Assembly: GCA_023397655.1 (NCBI GenBank)
Contig: JAEWTW010000030.1
Span: 62,001-126,000, forward strand
DNA from: Bacillota bacterium
GTDB taxonomy: Bacteria > Bacillota > Clostridia > Christensenellales > SZUA-584
Direction: 5' to 3'
Length of the DNA: 64,000 bases
Made by a program: the position numbers and the translations under genes. This document shows, piece after piece, positions 1-8,458 of the stretch. The notes under the pieces were generated by a model. That model was given only the letters and a program-made list of their open reading frames with translations. It was not told where the DNA came from and ran no database searches. The number at the start of each line of letters is the position of its first letter. Positions within the stretch are counted from its first letter, which is position 1.

Positions 1-2
1 CC

Positions 3-1010
3 GCCGATGGGCTGATGATCTCCGACCGGGCGCACATGGTGATGCCCTATCACAAACTGATGGACGGCATTTGCGAGGACAACGCGGGCGAAGCGCAGAT
101 CGGCACCACCAAGCGCGGCATCGGTCCGTGCTATACCGACAAGGCCGCAAGGCTGGGCTTGAGAATGTGCGACTTGATGTCGGACAGCTTCGGCAGCAAG
201 CTGCGCAGCGTACTGGCCCAGAAAAATGAGATACTGACCAAGATATACGGACAGGAACCGATGAACGCGGACAGGATGCTGGACGAATTCTCGGCCTACA
301 GGGAAAAGCTGGCCCCGCATATCTGTGATACCGTCCGGGTATGCCACGACTTTCAGAAGCAAGGCAAAAAGATGCTGTTTGAAGGCGCGCAGGGCATGCT
401 GCTGGACATCGACTTTGGCACGTACCCTTATGTGACGTCGTCGCACCCCATTGCGGGGGGCGTCAGCATCGGCACCGGCTTGCCGCCGTGCGCGGTGACG
501 GACGTCGTGGGCGTTGTGAAGGCGTACACCACACGCGTGGGCAAGGGCCCATTCGTGACGGAACTGCTGGATGAGACGGGAGAGCGCATCCGCGAGAAAG
601 GCCATGAATACGGCGCGACCACGGGACGCCCGCGGCGCTGCGGCTGGCTGGACCTCGTGATCGTCGGCTTTGCGGCGCGCATCAGCGGCATCACCTCCAT
701 CGCGCTGTCGCGCATGGATACGCTGGGCGGCTTTGACAAGGTGAAGGTGTGCGTGGCGTACGGCATCGCCGGCGAGGTGACGAAGGATTATCCCGCGTCG
801 CTGGAGGCGCTGGCTATGGCCAAACCGGTCTACAAGGAATTCGACGGCTGGAGCGATGACATATCGCACGTACGTAAGTTTGAGGATCTTCCGAAGAGCG
901 CGCGTGAATACGTGGAGTTCATCGAGAGCGAGACGGAAACACCGGTCGGCATGATCGGCGTGGGTCCGGAGCGCAGTGAATGCATCGTGCGGCGGCAGTA
1001 CTTCGTATAA
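3..1010 (+). CDS. purA: Adenylosuccinate synthetase, 5'-truncated by window edge
   Basis: PurA joins IMP and aspartate using GTP to make adenylosuccinate, the first committed step to AMP. The frame is open from base 3, so the true start lies outside the window; about 335 of the usual 425-430 residues are present. Family motifs visible are SDRAHMVMPYHKLMDG near the left edge, GTTKRGIGPCYTDKAAR, the FEGAQGMLLDIDFGTYPYVTSS stretch (first twenty residues are diagnostic) and the arginine-rich GATTGRPRRCGWLDLV. The C-terminal end is complete and stops 40 bases before the SRP RNA. No terminator is evident between the two, so read-through into the RNA is possible. Identification is firm. Confidence 0.97.
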   Translation, partial: ADGLMISDRAHMVMPYHKLMDGICEDNAGEAQIGTTKRGIGPCYTDKAARLGLRMCDLMSDSFGSKLRSVLAQKNEILTKIYGQEPMNADRMLDEFSAYREKLAPHICDTVRVCHDFQKQGKKMLFEGAQGMLLDIDFGTYPYVTSSHPIAGGVSIGTGLPPCAVTDVVGVVKAYTTRVGKGPFVTELLDETGERIREKGHEYGATTGRPRRCGWLDLVIVGFAARISGITSIALSRMDTLGGFDKVKVCVAYGIAGEVTKDYPASLEALAMAKPVYKEFDGWSDDISHVRKFEDLPKSAREYVEFIESETETPVGMIGVGPERSECIVRRQYFV

Positions 1011-1048
1011 ATCGCCGCTGATGTTGACAACTTAATCAAGATTATCAG

Positions 1049-1322
1049 TTTGCCGTGCCAGACGGGGAGCTAGCGGTGCCCTGAACCTGCAATCCGCTAC
1101 AGCAGGGTTGGATTCCCGGATGGAGGCGCGAAATTGTAAGGCATGGAGACGGTAAGGGGCGTTGACGAGTGGGCCCCGTGCAACGGACAGCCGTGAACCC
1201 TGTCAGGCCCTGACGGGAGCAGCAGTAAGCGGTATCAGGACGTGTGCCTCGGATCAGTCTGCTCTGAGCAACCTGCCGCCATACCTCTTGTAGTTTCGTG
1301 TCGATATCCGGGTGCACGGCAT
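1049..1322 (+). ncRNA. ffs: Signal recognition particle RNA, long Gram-positive type
   Basis: The ends pair: TGCCGTGC at 1051-1058 with GCACGGCA at 1314-1321, giving a molecule of about 271 nt, the size of Bacillus scRNA with an Alu domain. The 5' region carries GGGGAGCTAGCGGTGCCCTG, typical of the Alu domain, and the middle carries GACGGGAGCAGCAGTAAGCGG-like sequence of the Ffh-binding S domain with its GGAAG/AGCA-type loops. It forms the RNA core of the co-translational membrane targeting particle with Ffh. A TTGACA lies at 1024-1029 but no convincing -10 follows at proper spacing, so promoter or processing from the purA transcript is unresolved. The exact ends are estimated. Confidence 0.93.
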
Positions 1323-1538
1323 TTATTTTACCTAAAAAATCAATTTACACCCCTTTTTGTACAATTTGTGGACAATCCGTAACCAATTAAAATCCGGCAG
1401 GAAAAGTGCATTTGTTTGGAGAATATTACTGCAAAAGAGTGCGGCGGTTGTTTATAGTTGCTCTTTTGGAGGTAACATAATAGTAGCATGACTCCGGTTT
1501 CCGGGGCATAATAATACACAAAGAAAGGGGGGCGGATT

Positions 1539-2072
1539 ATGCGCATCAACATTGCGGGGAAGGGCATGGAAGTGTCCGACTACTTAAAGGAGATCGTAAC
1601 CAAGAAGGTCTCCAAGCTGCAAAGGTATTTTAACGAGGATACCGAAGCGCATATCACCATGTCGATCCAAAGGTCAAGACATATTGTGGAGGTGACCATT
1701 CCTTTCGATGGGATCGTCCTCCGTGGCGAAGAAGCGACGGGGGATATGTACGCGTCGATCGACGGTGTGCTTAAAAAGCTGGAAAAACAGATCCACAAGC
1801 ACCGCACGGCGCTCAAAAGGAGGCTGCACGAGGGTGCGTTTGCCAGCGGAGACTATGAGTATCATACAGAGCTGTCTGAGGAAAAGGTACCCGTTGTTGT
1901 GCGGACCAAGCGGTTTATCGTCAAGCCGATGGACATCGAAGAAGCCAAGATGCAGATGGAGCTGCTGGGACATCAGTTTTTCGTGTTCCGCAACGCGAAG
2001 TCCCACGAGATCAATGTGCTGTATAAGCGCAATGACGGAGATCTTGGCCTGATCGAACCGGACGAGGAATAG
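1539..2072 (+). CDS. hpf: Ribosome hibernation promoting factor, long form
   Basis: Long-form HPF (177 aa) binds the 30S decoding region in stationary phase and dimerises 70S ribosomes to inactive 100S particles. Residues 1-100 are the S30AE/YfiA beta-alpha domain (starts MRINIAGKGMEVSDYLKE), followed by a charged linker and the C-terminal dimerisation domain from about residue 118 (RFIVKPMDIEEAKMQMELLG, then a FFVFRN and VLYKRNDGDLGLIEP end). Start ATG is preceded by AAGAAAGGGGGG. It is monocistronic: its own 216-base AT-rich upstream region and a strong terminator at 2097-2125. Regulation is probably stationary-phase or starvation linked, by family; nothing in the sequence proves that. Confidence 0.97.
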   Translation: MRINIAGKGMEVSDYLKEIVTKKVSKLQRYFNEDTEAHITMSIQRSRHIVEVTIPFDGIVLRGEEATGDMYASIDGVLKKLEKQIHKHRTALKRRLHEGAFASGDYEYHTELSEEKVPVVVRTKRFIVKPMDIEEAKMQMELLGHQFFVFRNAKSHEINVLYKRNDGDLGLIEPDEE

Positions 2073-2096
2073 AATAGACTCAATAATAAAAAACAA

Positions 2097-2125
2097 ACGG
2101 GGTGGCGCATGCCATCCCGTTTTTG
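2097..2125. terminator. Bidirectional intrinsic terminator between hpf and purL
   Basis: ACGGGGTGGC pairs with GCCATCCCGT around a GCAT loop, ten pairs including one G-U, followed on plus by TTTTT and on minus by a TTTGTTTTTT run. It can end hpf and the convergent purL transcript. Confidence 0.9.
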
Positions 2126-2140
2126 TAATGTAAAAGAGGT

Positions 2141-2188
2141 CTGGAGACTGTGTCTCCAGCGGGGTGCGGGGCAGAGCCCCGCGGCCTT
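2141..2188. repeat. Modular palindromic element, copy A (two hairpins)
   Basis: Hairpin CTGGAGACTGTGTCTCCAG (2141-2159) is followed by GCGGGGCAGAGCCCCGC (2166-2182). Read on the minus strand this matches the order seen in seven other copies here: a GGGGCTCTGCCCC hairpin, a CCCCGC spacer, then a second hairpin of unrelated sequence. It lies in the convergent hpf/purL junction just beyond the purL stop. Confidence 0.75.
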
Positions 2189-2197
2189 AATGAGAGA

Positions 2198-5100
2198 TTA
2201 TTGGAAGTACGATACGCCGCTTTCGAATATCTTCTGGTCCTTTTCGCCGGGAACGTTGGTGAGCGTGTGGGCGGTGAAACGCTCGGAGTGCGCCATCTTG
2301 CCGAAAACGCGGCCATCCGGGGAGAGCAGACCTTCCACGGCAAACAGCGAACCGTTCGGGTTGCCGTCCCCCATTGTGGGGACGCCCGCTTCGTCAACAT
2401 ACTGCGTGGCGACCTGGCCGTTGCCGAACAAGCTCTGGGCTTCGGTGAGCGCGGCGGCGAAACGGCCTTCACCGTGCGAGACGGCAACGGTGTGGATGTC
2501 GCCGGGCTGGCAATGCGTCAGCCACGGGGACGCGTTTGATGCGACGCGCGTACGCACCAGCCGTGAGACGTGGCGGCCGATGTTGTTAAACGTGAGCGTC
2601 GGACTGTCGTCGCGCATGTCACGGATCTCGCCGTAAGGCACCAGACCCAGCTTGATGAGCGCCTGAAAGCCGTTGCAGATGCCGAGTATCAGGCCGTCGC
2701 GGCTGAGCAGCGACTGGACCGCCGCGGAAACGCGCGCTTCACGGAACACCGAAGTAATGAACTTGCCGGAACCGTCCGGCTCATCGCCGCCTGAAAAGCC
2801 GCCGGGGATCATGATGATCTGGCTGTTCTTGATGGATGCGGCGAGCTGCGCGATGGACTGCTCGATGTCGCTGGCGGACAGGTTGCGGATGAGCAGCGTT
2901 TCAGGAATGCCGCCCGCCCGGGCGAATGCCGCGGCGGAGTCGAACTCGCAGTTGGTGCCCGGAAACACCGGGATGACCACGCGCGGTTTCGCTTTCTCAC
3001 CTGAGTAGGTGTGGACAGCCTTGGCGTGGAACAGCTTGTCCGGTGCTTCGCCGTCCGTTTTTGCCGATACGGGATAAACGCGGGAGAGCGTGCCGGTGTA
3101 GCTTTGAGTGAGCGCAGCGAGGGAGACGGATTCGCCGTTCAGCGTGAGGGCGTCGCCGCCTGTTTCACCGATGCACTCGAAGCCCAAGTTGTCGCCTTCC
3201 ACGATGATATCGCCGTAAGCCTTGCCGGACAAGTCTTCGATGCTGCCTGTCAGTTTAGCCCCAATGCCGTTGCCCAGCGCCATTTTGGCCACCGCAGCGA
3301 GCACACCGCCGCGCTCCACGGCATATGCAGCGCGAATATTGCCACTCTGGATATAGTGATAGACTTTTGTATAGGCCTGTTTAAGCGCCGCGAAATCGGG
3401 GATGCCATTGGCTGCGCAAGCGGTGCGTACGCGGTAGATGCGGCTGCCCGCGTGCTTGAACTCGGGGGAGACGATTTTGCCCGCGTCCTCACAGCACAGC
3501 GCGAAACTCACCAATGTGGGCGGAACGTGGATATCCTCGAACGAACCGGACATGGAATCCTTGCCGCCGATAGCCGGTGTCTGCATGCTGCGCTGCGCCC
3601 ACCACGCGCCGAGCAGCGCAGCAAGCGGTTCGCCCCAAACACCCGGTGTGGTCATGCGCCGGAAGTATTCCTGCAGCGTGAGCCATGCGCGCCGCGTGTC
3701 GCCGCCCGAAGCGGCCAGTTTGGCGAGCGACAGCACCACCGAATACATGGCACCGAGAAACGGGTTTTTCTCCATCAGGCAGGGATCGTATCCCCAAGAC
3801 ATCAGCGACGCGGTATCACATTCGCCGTCCGCTACGATTTTGGCCGCCATGGCCTGCGCGGGCGTCAGCTGTGACGCGCCGCCCAGCGGCATATTGACGG
3901 TGGACGCGCCGATGGTGGAGTCGAACATCTCGATCAGGCCCTTTTTGGAGCAGATGTTGAGGTCGGCCAGCATCGCGGTCAAGCGTTCAGCGAGACTGCC
4001 GGTGAACGGTTCGTCGAACAGGCCGTCTGCGGAAAGGCCGGAGACGTGCGCCTGCGCCGTGGCTGTCGCACCGTTGGTGTCAAGGAACGCGCGCAGGATG
4101 GACACGATGGGCTGACCGCGCCAGTACAGCTCCATGCGGCCAGCGTCGGTGACGTCCGCCACGTGCGCGGCGTGCAGGTTTTCTGCCGCCGCCAGTGCAA
4201 GCACTGTGGATAAATGCTTCTTATCGATGACGATGGCCATGCGCTCCTGGCTTTCGGAGATGGCCAGTTCCACGCCGGACAGGCCCTCGTATTTCTTACG
4301 GACGAGGTCGAGGTTGACGCGCACACCGTCTGACAGCTCGCCGATGGCGACACACACGCCGCCTGCGCCGAAGTCGTTACAGCGCTTCACCAGCGAGGAA
4401 AACGCCTTGTTGCGGAACAGCCGCTGCAGCTTGCGCTCGGTTAAGGGGTTACCCTTCTGCACCTCGGCGCCGCAGGTATCGATGGAAGAAACATCGTGCG
4501 CTTTGGAGGAGCCTGTCGCGCCGCCGCAACCGTCGCGTCCCGTCGCGCCGCCCAGCAGCAGTATGATGTCGCCCGGCTGGGGCGTTTCACGGACGACGTT
4601 TTCAGCCGGGGCCGCGCCCACCACCGCGCCGATCTCCATGCGCTTGGCCTTGTAGCCCGGATGGTATATTTCGTCCACCAGTCCCGTGGCGAGGCCGATC
4701 TGGTTGCCGTAGGAGGAGTAGCCGTGCGCCGCTTCGCGGCAAATTTTGCGCTGGGGCAGCTTGCCGGGCATGGTATCCGATATGGATTCGCGCGGGTCGC
4801 CGCTGCCGGTGACGCGCATCGCGTGGTAAACGTAGGAGCGGCCGGACAACGGGTCGCGGATAGCGCCGCCGAGACAGGTGGCCGCGCCGCCGAACGGCTC
4901 GATCTCCGTCGGATGGTTGTGCGTTTCGTTCTTGAACATCACGAGGTAGTCGCGTTCCTGCCCGTCCACCTTCACCTTTTGGCGGATGGAACAGGCGTTG
5001 ATCTCCTCTGAGTCGTCGAGGTCGGGCAGACCTGCGCGTTTGGCCTCTTTTGCGTACAGCGTGGCGATATCCATCAGGCAGATGTCCTTTTGCTTATCGC

Positions 5101-5884
5101 CGTATAACGCTTTGCGGGCTTTGAGGTATTCTTCGTAGACGGACTTTGCGTCCTGCGCGGAATCGTCGAAGGTGACATCCGTCAGCTTGGTGAGGAACGT
5201 GGTGTGGCGGCAATGATCCGACCAGTAGGTGTCGATCACGCGCAGCTCGGCCAGCGTGGGGTCGCGCTGCTCGTCGTCCCGGAAATAGCGCTGGACGAAG
5301 ATGATATCTTCGAAGCTCATCGCGAGGCCGTATTCGGAACGCAAGGCTTTCAGGCTGTCGCTGTCCAGCTGGACGAAACCCGTCAGCACCGGCACGTTCT
5401 CCGGCTCGGGCAGCGCGTCTGCCAGCGTTTCTGGCAGCTCTGTGGAGGCTTCGCGCGAGTCCACCGGATTGATCACGTACTTTTTGATGTCCGCGGCATC
5501 GCTGTCGCCGATTCCTGTGAGTATATAAACGGTTGCGCACTTGACTGCGGGGCGCTGCCGGCACGCGAGCTCGGTACACTGCGCCGCGCTGTCTGCGCGC
5601 TGGTCGTACTGGCCGGGCAAGTATTCCACAGCGAACGCGGTATCGCCCGCAGCGGTGGGATAGCTGCCGTGATAAACGGTATCCACAGCCGGCTCGGAGA
5701 ATACGGAAGCGACGGCGGCTTCAAAAACCGATTCACTGAGGCCTTCGATGTCGTATCGGATGAGCAGGCGGACGCTTTTCAGCCCCGTTTTGCCCAGCGT
5801 GCTCCGAAAGTCGGACAGCGCTTTTTTGGCCGCGATATCGAACCCCGGTTTCTTTTCCACATAGATGCGTCTGACCTGCGCCAT
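2198..5884 (-). CDS. purL: Phosphoribosylformylglycinamidine synthase, single-chain clade II type
   Basis: This 1228-aa enzyme converts FGAR plus glutamine and ATP to FGAM in de novo purine synthesis. It is the large fused type with synthase and glutaminase in one chain rather than the small PurS/PurQ/PurL set usual in Bacilli. Visible motifs are SDHCRHTTF, NETHNHPTEIEPFGGAATCLGG, and near residue 1070 the class I glutaminase nucleophile in GICNGFQ, with the later AVSHGEGRF triad histidine region. I chose ATG at 5884 because AAGGAGA lies nine bases upstream; an in-frame TTG six codons earlier overlaps that site. A promoter lies at 5929-5957. It is monocistronic and convergent with hpf. Codon composition is the GC-rich host type. 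Confidence 0.97.
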   Translation of the reverse strand: MAQVRRIYVEKKPGFDIAAKKALSDFRSTLGKTGLKSVRLLIRYDIEGLSESVFEAAVASVFSEPAVDTVYHGSYPTAAGDTAFAVEYLPGQYDQRADSAAQCTELACRQRPAVKCATVYILTGIGDSDAADIKKYVINPVDSREASTELPETLADALPEPENVPVLTGFVQLDSDSLKALRSEYGLAMSFEDIIFVQRYFRDDEQRDPTLAELRVIDTYWSDHCRHTTFLTKLTDVTFDDSAQDAKSVYEEYLKARKALYGDKQKDICLMDIATLYAKEAKRAGLPDLDDSEEINACSIRQKVKVDGQERDYLVMFKNETHNHPTEIEPFGGAATCLGGAIRDPLSGRSYVYHAMRVTGSGDPRESISDTMPGKLPQRKICREAAHGYSSYGNQIGLATGLVDEIYHPGYKAKRMEIGAVVGAAPAENVVRETPQPGDIILLLGGATGRDGCGGATGSSKAHDVSSIDTCGAEVQKGNPLTERKLQRLFRNKAFSSLVKRCNDFGAGGVCVAIGELSDGVRVNLDLVRKKYEGLSGVELAISESQERMAIVIDKKHLSTVLALAAAENLHAAHVADVTDAGRMELYWRGQPIVSILRAFLDTNGATATAQAHVSGLSADGLFDEPFTGSLAERLTAMLADLNICSKKGLIEMFDSTIGASTVNMPLGGASQLTPAQAMAAKIVADGECDTASLMSWGYDPCLMEKNPFLGAMYSVVLSLAKLAASGGDTRRAWLTLQEYFRRMTTPGVWGEPLAALLGAWWAQRSMQTPAIGGKDSMSGSFEDIHVPPTLVSFALCCEDAGKIVSPEFKHAGSRIYRVRTACAANGIPDFAALKQAYTKVYHYIQSGNIRAAYAVERGGVLAAVAKMALGNGIGAKLTGSIEDLSGKAYGDIIVEGDNLGFECIGETGGDALTLNGESVSLAALTQSYTGTLSRVYPVSAKTDGEAPDKLFHAKAVHTYSGEKAKPRVVIPVFPGTNCEFDSAAAFARAGGIPETLLIRNLSASDIEQSIAQLAASIKNSQIIMIPGGFSGGDEPDGSGKFITSVFREARVSAAVQSLLSRDGLILGICNGFQALIKLGLVPYGEIRDMRDDSPTLTFNNIGRHVSRLVRTRVASNASPWLTHCQPGDIHTVAVSHGEGRFAAALTEAQSLFGNGQVATQYVDEAGVPTMGDGNPNGSLFAVEGLLSPDGRVFGKMAHSERFTAHTLTNVPGEKDQKIFESGVSYFQ

Positions 5885-5928
5885 GATGACTGTCTCCTTC
5901 AAATAAACTTAAAACTTCATGATGTTTC

Positions 5929-5957
5929 AGTATAGCGGTTTTTTGGGGTGCGCGCAA
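5929..5957 (-). promoter_or_regulatory. Predicted purL promoter
   Basis: On the minus strand TTGCGC is followed after 17 bases by TATACT. The start point would be near 5922, giving a 38-base leader with a good ribosome binding site. No purine riboswitch or PurR box was recognised in this leader. Confidence 0.6.
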
Positions 5958-6184
5958 CAGTACGAAGAGTAAAATACGAACAATATATCAATGATATGAA
6001 ATAATATACGGATATATAATGGAATTGGGATTGATCAGGCCATAACGAGATGCAAAAAGGGACGAAATGCCGTTGCCGGGCGTGCGTATCGGGCTGACTT
6101 AAGGTAAGAAGGGTATGCGGAGAGAAAGCAGCGTTTTATGTTTGAAAGAAACATGGGGTTTTGTATCAAATAAACACTTTGCTC

Positions 6185-6231
6185 TTTTAATCTGAAGGAA
6201 TTTCGTCTATAATATATATTATATTGTAGAC
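6185..6231 (+). promoter_or_regulatory. remB-gyrB-gyrA promoter with overlapping palindrome
   Basis: TTTTAA and TATAAT (6208-6213) are separated by 17 bases. The -10 box lies inside a near-perfect 27-base palindrome (6205-6231) with GTCTA and TAGAC ends and one mismatch between arms. Its position over the -10 and start point is what an operator would have; the protein that would bind is unknown. Confidence 0.55.
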
Positions 6232-6267
6232 AATTTACCAACTGCTTAATGACAAGGAGAAATTCAC

Positions 6268-6513
6268 GTGCTGCATATTGGCAAGGATGCAATGGTGCCT
6301 CTGAAGGATGTCATACTGATCCTCGACTATAAAGAGGCCATGACCAACGACGACACCCATAACTTTCTGAAAAAGCTGGGCGACACCGCCCATAACATCT
6401 ACCTTGATGAGGTGGGCATCAAATCCGTGGTGGTCGCGCGCTTTCTGGAGAAGTATTTTATTTATTATTCCCCGATATCGTCCGCCACGCTGTATAAACG
6501 GTCTAAAATTTAA
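6268..6513 (+). CDS. remB: RemA/RemB-like regulator (DUF370)
   Basis: This 81-aa protein belongs to the DUF370 family. In Bacillus subtilis the gene between recF and gyrB is remB, and the related RemA is a DNA-binding activator of matrix genes. Here it sits directly before gyrB with a 31-base gap, matching that order, although recF and dnaN are absent upstream and purL takes their place. The sequence starts at GTG (VLHIGKDAMVPLKDVILILD), with AAGGAGA seven bases upstream. The domain fills the whole protein. Cotranscription with gyrB is likely because no terminator intervenes. The DNA-binding role is inferred from the family. Confidence 0.88.
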   Translation: MLHIGKDAMVPLKDVILILDYKEAMTNDDTHNFLKKLGDTAHNIYLDEVGIKSVVVARFLEKYFIYYSPISSATLYKRSKI

Positions 6514-6544
6514 AGTTTTATAGATTGAGTCAAAGGAGACAACA

Positions 6545-8455
6545 ATGACAAACGACATTACGAACAGCTGCTACGACGCGTCGCAGATTCAGGTGCTGGA
6601 GGGCCTTGAACCTGTACGCAAGCGGCCGGGCATGTACATCGGGTCCACCGACGTGCGCGGGCTGCATCATCTGGTCTACGAGATCGTGGACAATTCCATC
6701 GACGAGGCGATGGCGGGTTACTGCGACCACATCACCGTGACGCTGCGCAAGGATGGCGGAGCCTGCATTGAGGATAACGGGCGCGGCATACCCGTGGGCA
6801 TACAGCAGCAGACGGGTAAGTCCGCATTGGAAGTGGCTCTCACAATACTGCATGCGGGCGGCAAATTCGGCGGAGAGGGCTATAAGGTATCCGGCGGACT
6901 GCACGGCGTGGGTTTGTCGGTGGTGAACGCGCTGTCCGAACGGCTCGTCGCGACGGTGTGCCGCGAGGGGCAGGAGTTTGAGATGGCTTTTACGCGCGGC
7001 GAGCCGCAAGGCGAGATCTGTGTGAAGCGCGTCGCCGAGGGGACGGGCACCACCGTCTGCTTCTGGCCGGACCCGGAGATATTTGAAACGGTGGAGTTTA
7101 TTTACGATACGCTGAAGACGCGTCTGCGGGAACTGGCGTTTCTCAACAAGGGGCTGCGCATCTGCCTCGTTGACGAGCGCACCGACCAGCAGAGCGATTA
7201 CTGCTTTGAGGGCGGTATCGTGCAGTTCGTGAGCTATCTCAACAAGAGCAAGACGTCGCTGCACCCGCAGCCTATCTATTTCTCCGTTGAGAACGATTCG
7301 GCCAGCGTAGAGATCGCGATGCAGTACAACGACTCGTACAACGAGAACATATTCACCTACGCCAACAACATCCCCACGCACGAGGGCGGCACGCATCTGA
7401 TGGGCTTCAAGTCTGGCCTAACCCGCGTGATGAACGACTATGCGCGGCGGTTTAACCTGATCAAGGATAAGGATGTAAACCTGTCCGGCGAGGATATCCG
7501 CGAGGGGCTGACGGCCATCATCAGCGTGAAGATACGCGAGCCGCAGTTTGAGGGGCAGACCAAGACCAAGCTCGGTAACAGCGAGGTACGCCCCATGGTG
7601 GACGGCGCGCTCGGCTCGGAGCTCAAAGCTTTTCTGGAAGAGAACCCGGCAGTGGCGCGAGAGATACTCAGCAAATGTCTGGTGGCGCAGCATGCGCGCG
7701 AAGCCGCCAGAAAGGCGCGCGAGCTCACAAGGCGCAAGTCCGTACTGGAGAGCACGACGCTGCCCGGCAAGCTGGCCGATTGCAGCGAACGAGACGCGAG
7801 CTTGTGCGAGATATTTATCGTGGAGGGCGACAGCGCGGGCGGCAGCGCCAAGCAGGGCCGTGACCGCCGCTTTCAGGCGATACTCCCGCTGCGCGGCAAG
7901 ATACTGAACGTGGAGAAGACGCGGCAGGACCGGGCGCTGGCGAACGCGGAAATACGCGCGATGGCGACGGCTTTCGGCGCGGGCATCGGCGAGGACTTTG
8001 ACGTGGAGAAGCTGCGTTACAACCGCATCATCTGCATGACGGATGCCGACGTGGACGGCAGCCACATCCGCATCCTTCTGCTGACGTTCTTCTACCGCTA
8101 CATGCGGCAACTGATCGAATCCGGCCATGTGTATATCGCACAGCCGCCGCTGTATAAGGTGTCCAAGAACAAGACGGAAAGGTACCTCTACAGCGATGAG
8201 GCGCTGGAACAGTATCTGGCGGAGATCGGCAAGGACGGCATATCGATACAGCGGTACAAAGGCCTCGGCGAGATGAACCCGGATCAGCTGTGGGAAACGA
8301 CGATGGACCCGGAGAACCGGACGCTGCTGCAGGTGTCGCTGGAGAACGCGATTGAAGCCGAAGAGACATTCACGATACTAATGGGCGATGCGGTGGAGCC
8401 GCGGCGCGAGTTTATCGAGCAGAACGCCAAGCTGGTCGTGAATCTGGACATTTAA
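6545..8455 (+). CDS. gyrB: DNA gyrase subunit B
   Basis: GyrB (636 aa) supplies the ATPase and TOPRIM parts of gyrase, which introduces negative supercoils. The GHKL ATPase region shows VDNSIDEAMAG, EDNGRGIPVG and GGLHGVG; the TOPRIM region shows EGDSAGGSAKQGRDRRFQAI, LRGKILNVEK and DADVDGSHI; the C-terminus has QRYKGLGEMNPDQLWETTMD. Length is standard for the Gram-positive type without the enterobacterial insertion. The ATG has AAAGGAGA upstream. gyrA follows after three bases, so the two are translated from one message. Confidence 0.98.
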   Translation: MTNDITNSCYDASQIQVLEGLEPVRKRPGMYIGSTDVRGLHHLVYEIVDNSIDEAMAGYCDHITVTLRKDGGACIEDNGRGIPVGIQQQTGKSALEVALTILHAGGKFGGEGYKVSGGLHGVGLSVVNALSERLVATVCREGQEFEMAFTRGEPQGEICVKRVAEGTGTTVCFWPDPEIFETVEFIYDTLKTRLRELAFLNKGLRICLVDERTDQQSDYCFEGGIVQFVSYLNKSKTSLHPQPIYFSVENDSASVEIAMQYNDSYNENIFTYANNIPTHEGGTHLMGFKSGLTRVMNDYARRFNLIKDKDVNLSGEDIREGLTAIISVKIREPQFEGQTKTKLGNSEVRPMVDGALGSELKAFLEENPAVAREILSKCLVAQHAREAARKARELTRRKSVLESTTLPGKLADCSERDASLCEIFIVEGDSAGGSAKQGRDRRFQAILPLRGKILNVEKTRQDRALANAEIRAMATAFGAGIGEDFDVEKLRYNRIICMTDADVDGSHIRILLLTFFYRYMRQLIESGHVYIAQPPLYKVSKNKTERYLYSDEALEQYLAEIGKDGISIQRYKGLGEMNPDQLWETTMDPENRTLLQVSLENAIEAEETFTILMGDAVEPRREFIEQNAKLVVNLDI

Positions 8456-8458
8456 GGG

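Noticed and set aside
1323..1538. A structured RNA (raiA-motif type) upstream of hpf
   Set aside because: The position fits, but the stretch is AT-rich with only one modest hairpin (about 1434-1472); I could not recognise the conserved core. A covariance search would settle it.
3011..3874. 287-codon open frame antisense to purL
   Set aside because: A GC-driven shadow of purL without a ribosome binding site.
5885..5928. Purine riboswitch in the purL leader
   Set aside because: The leader from the predicted promoter is only about 38 bases, too short for an aptamer.
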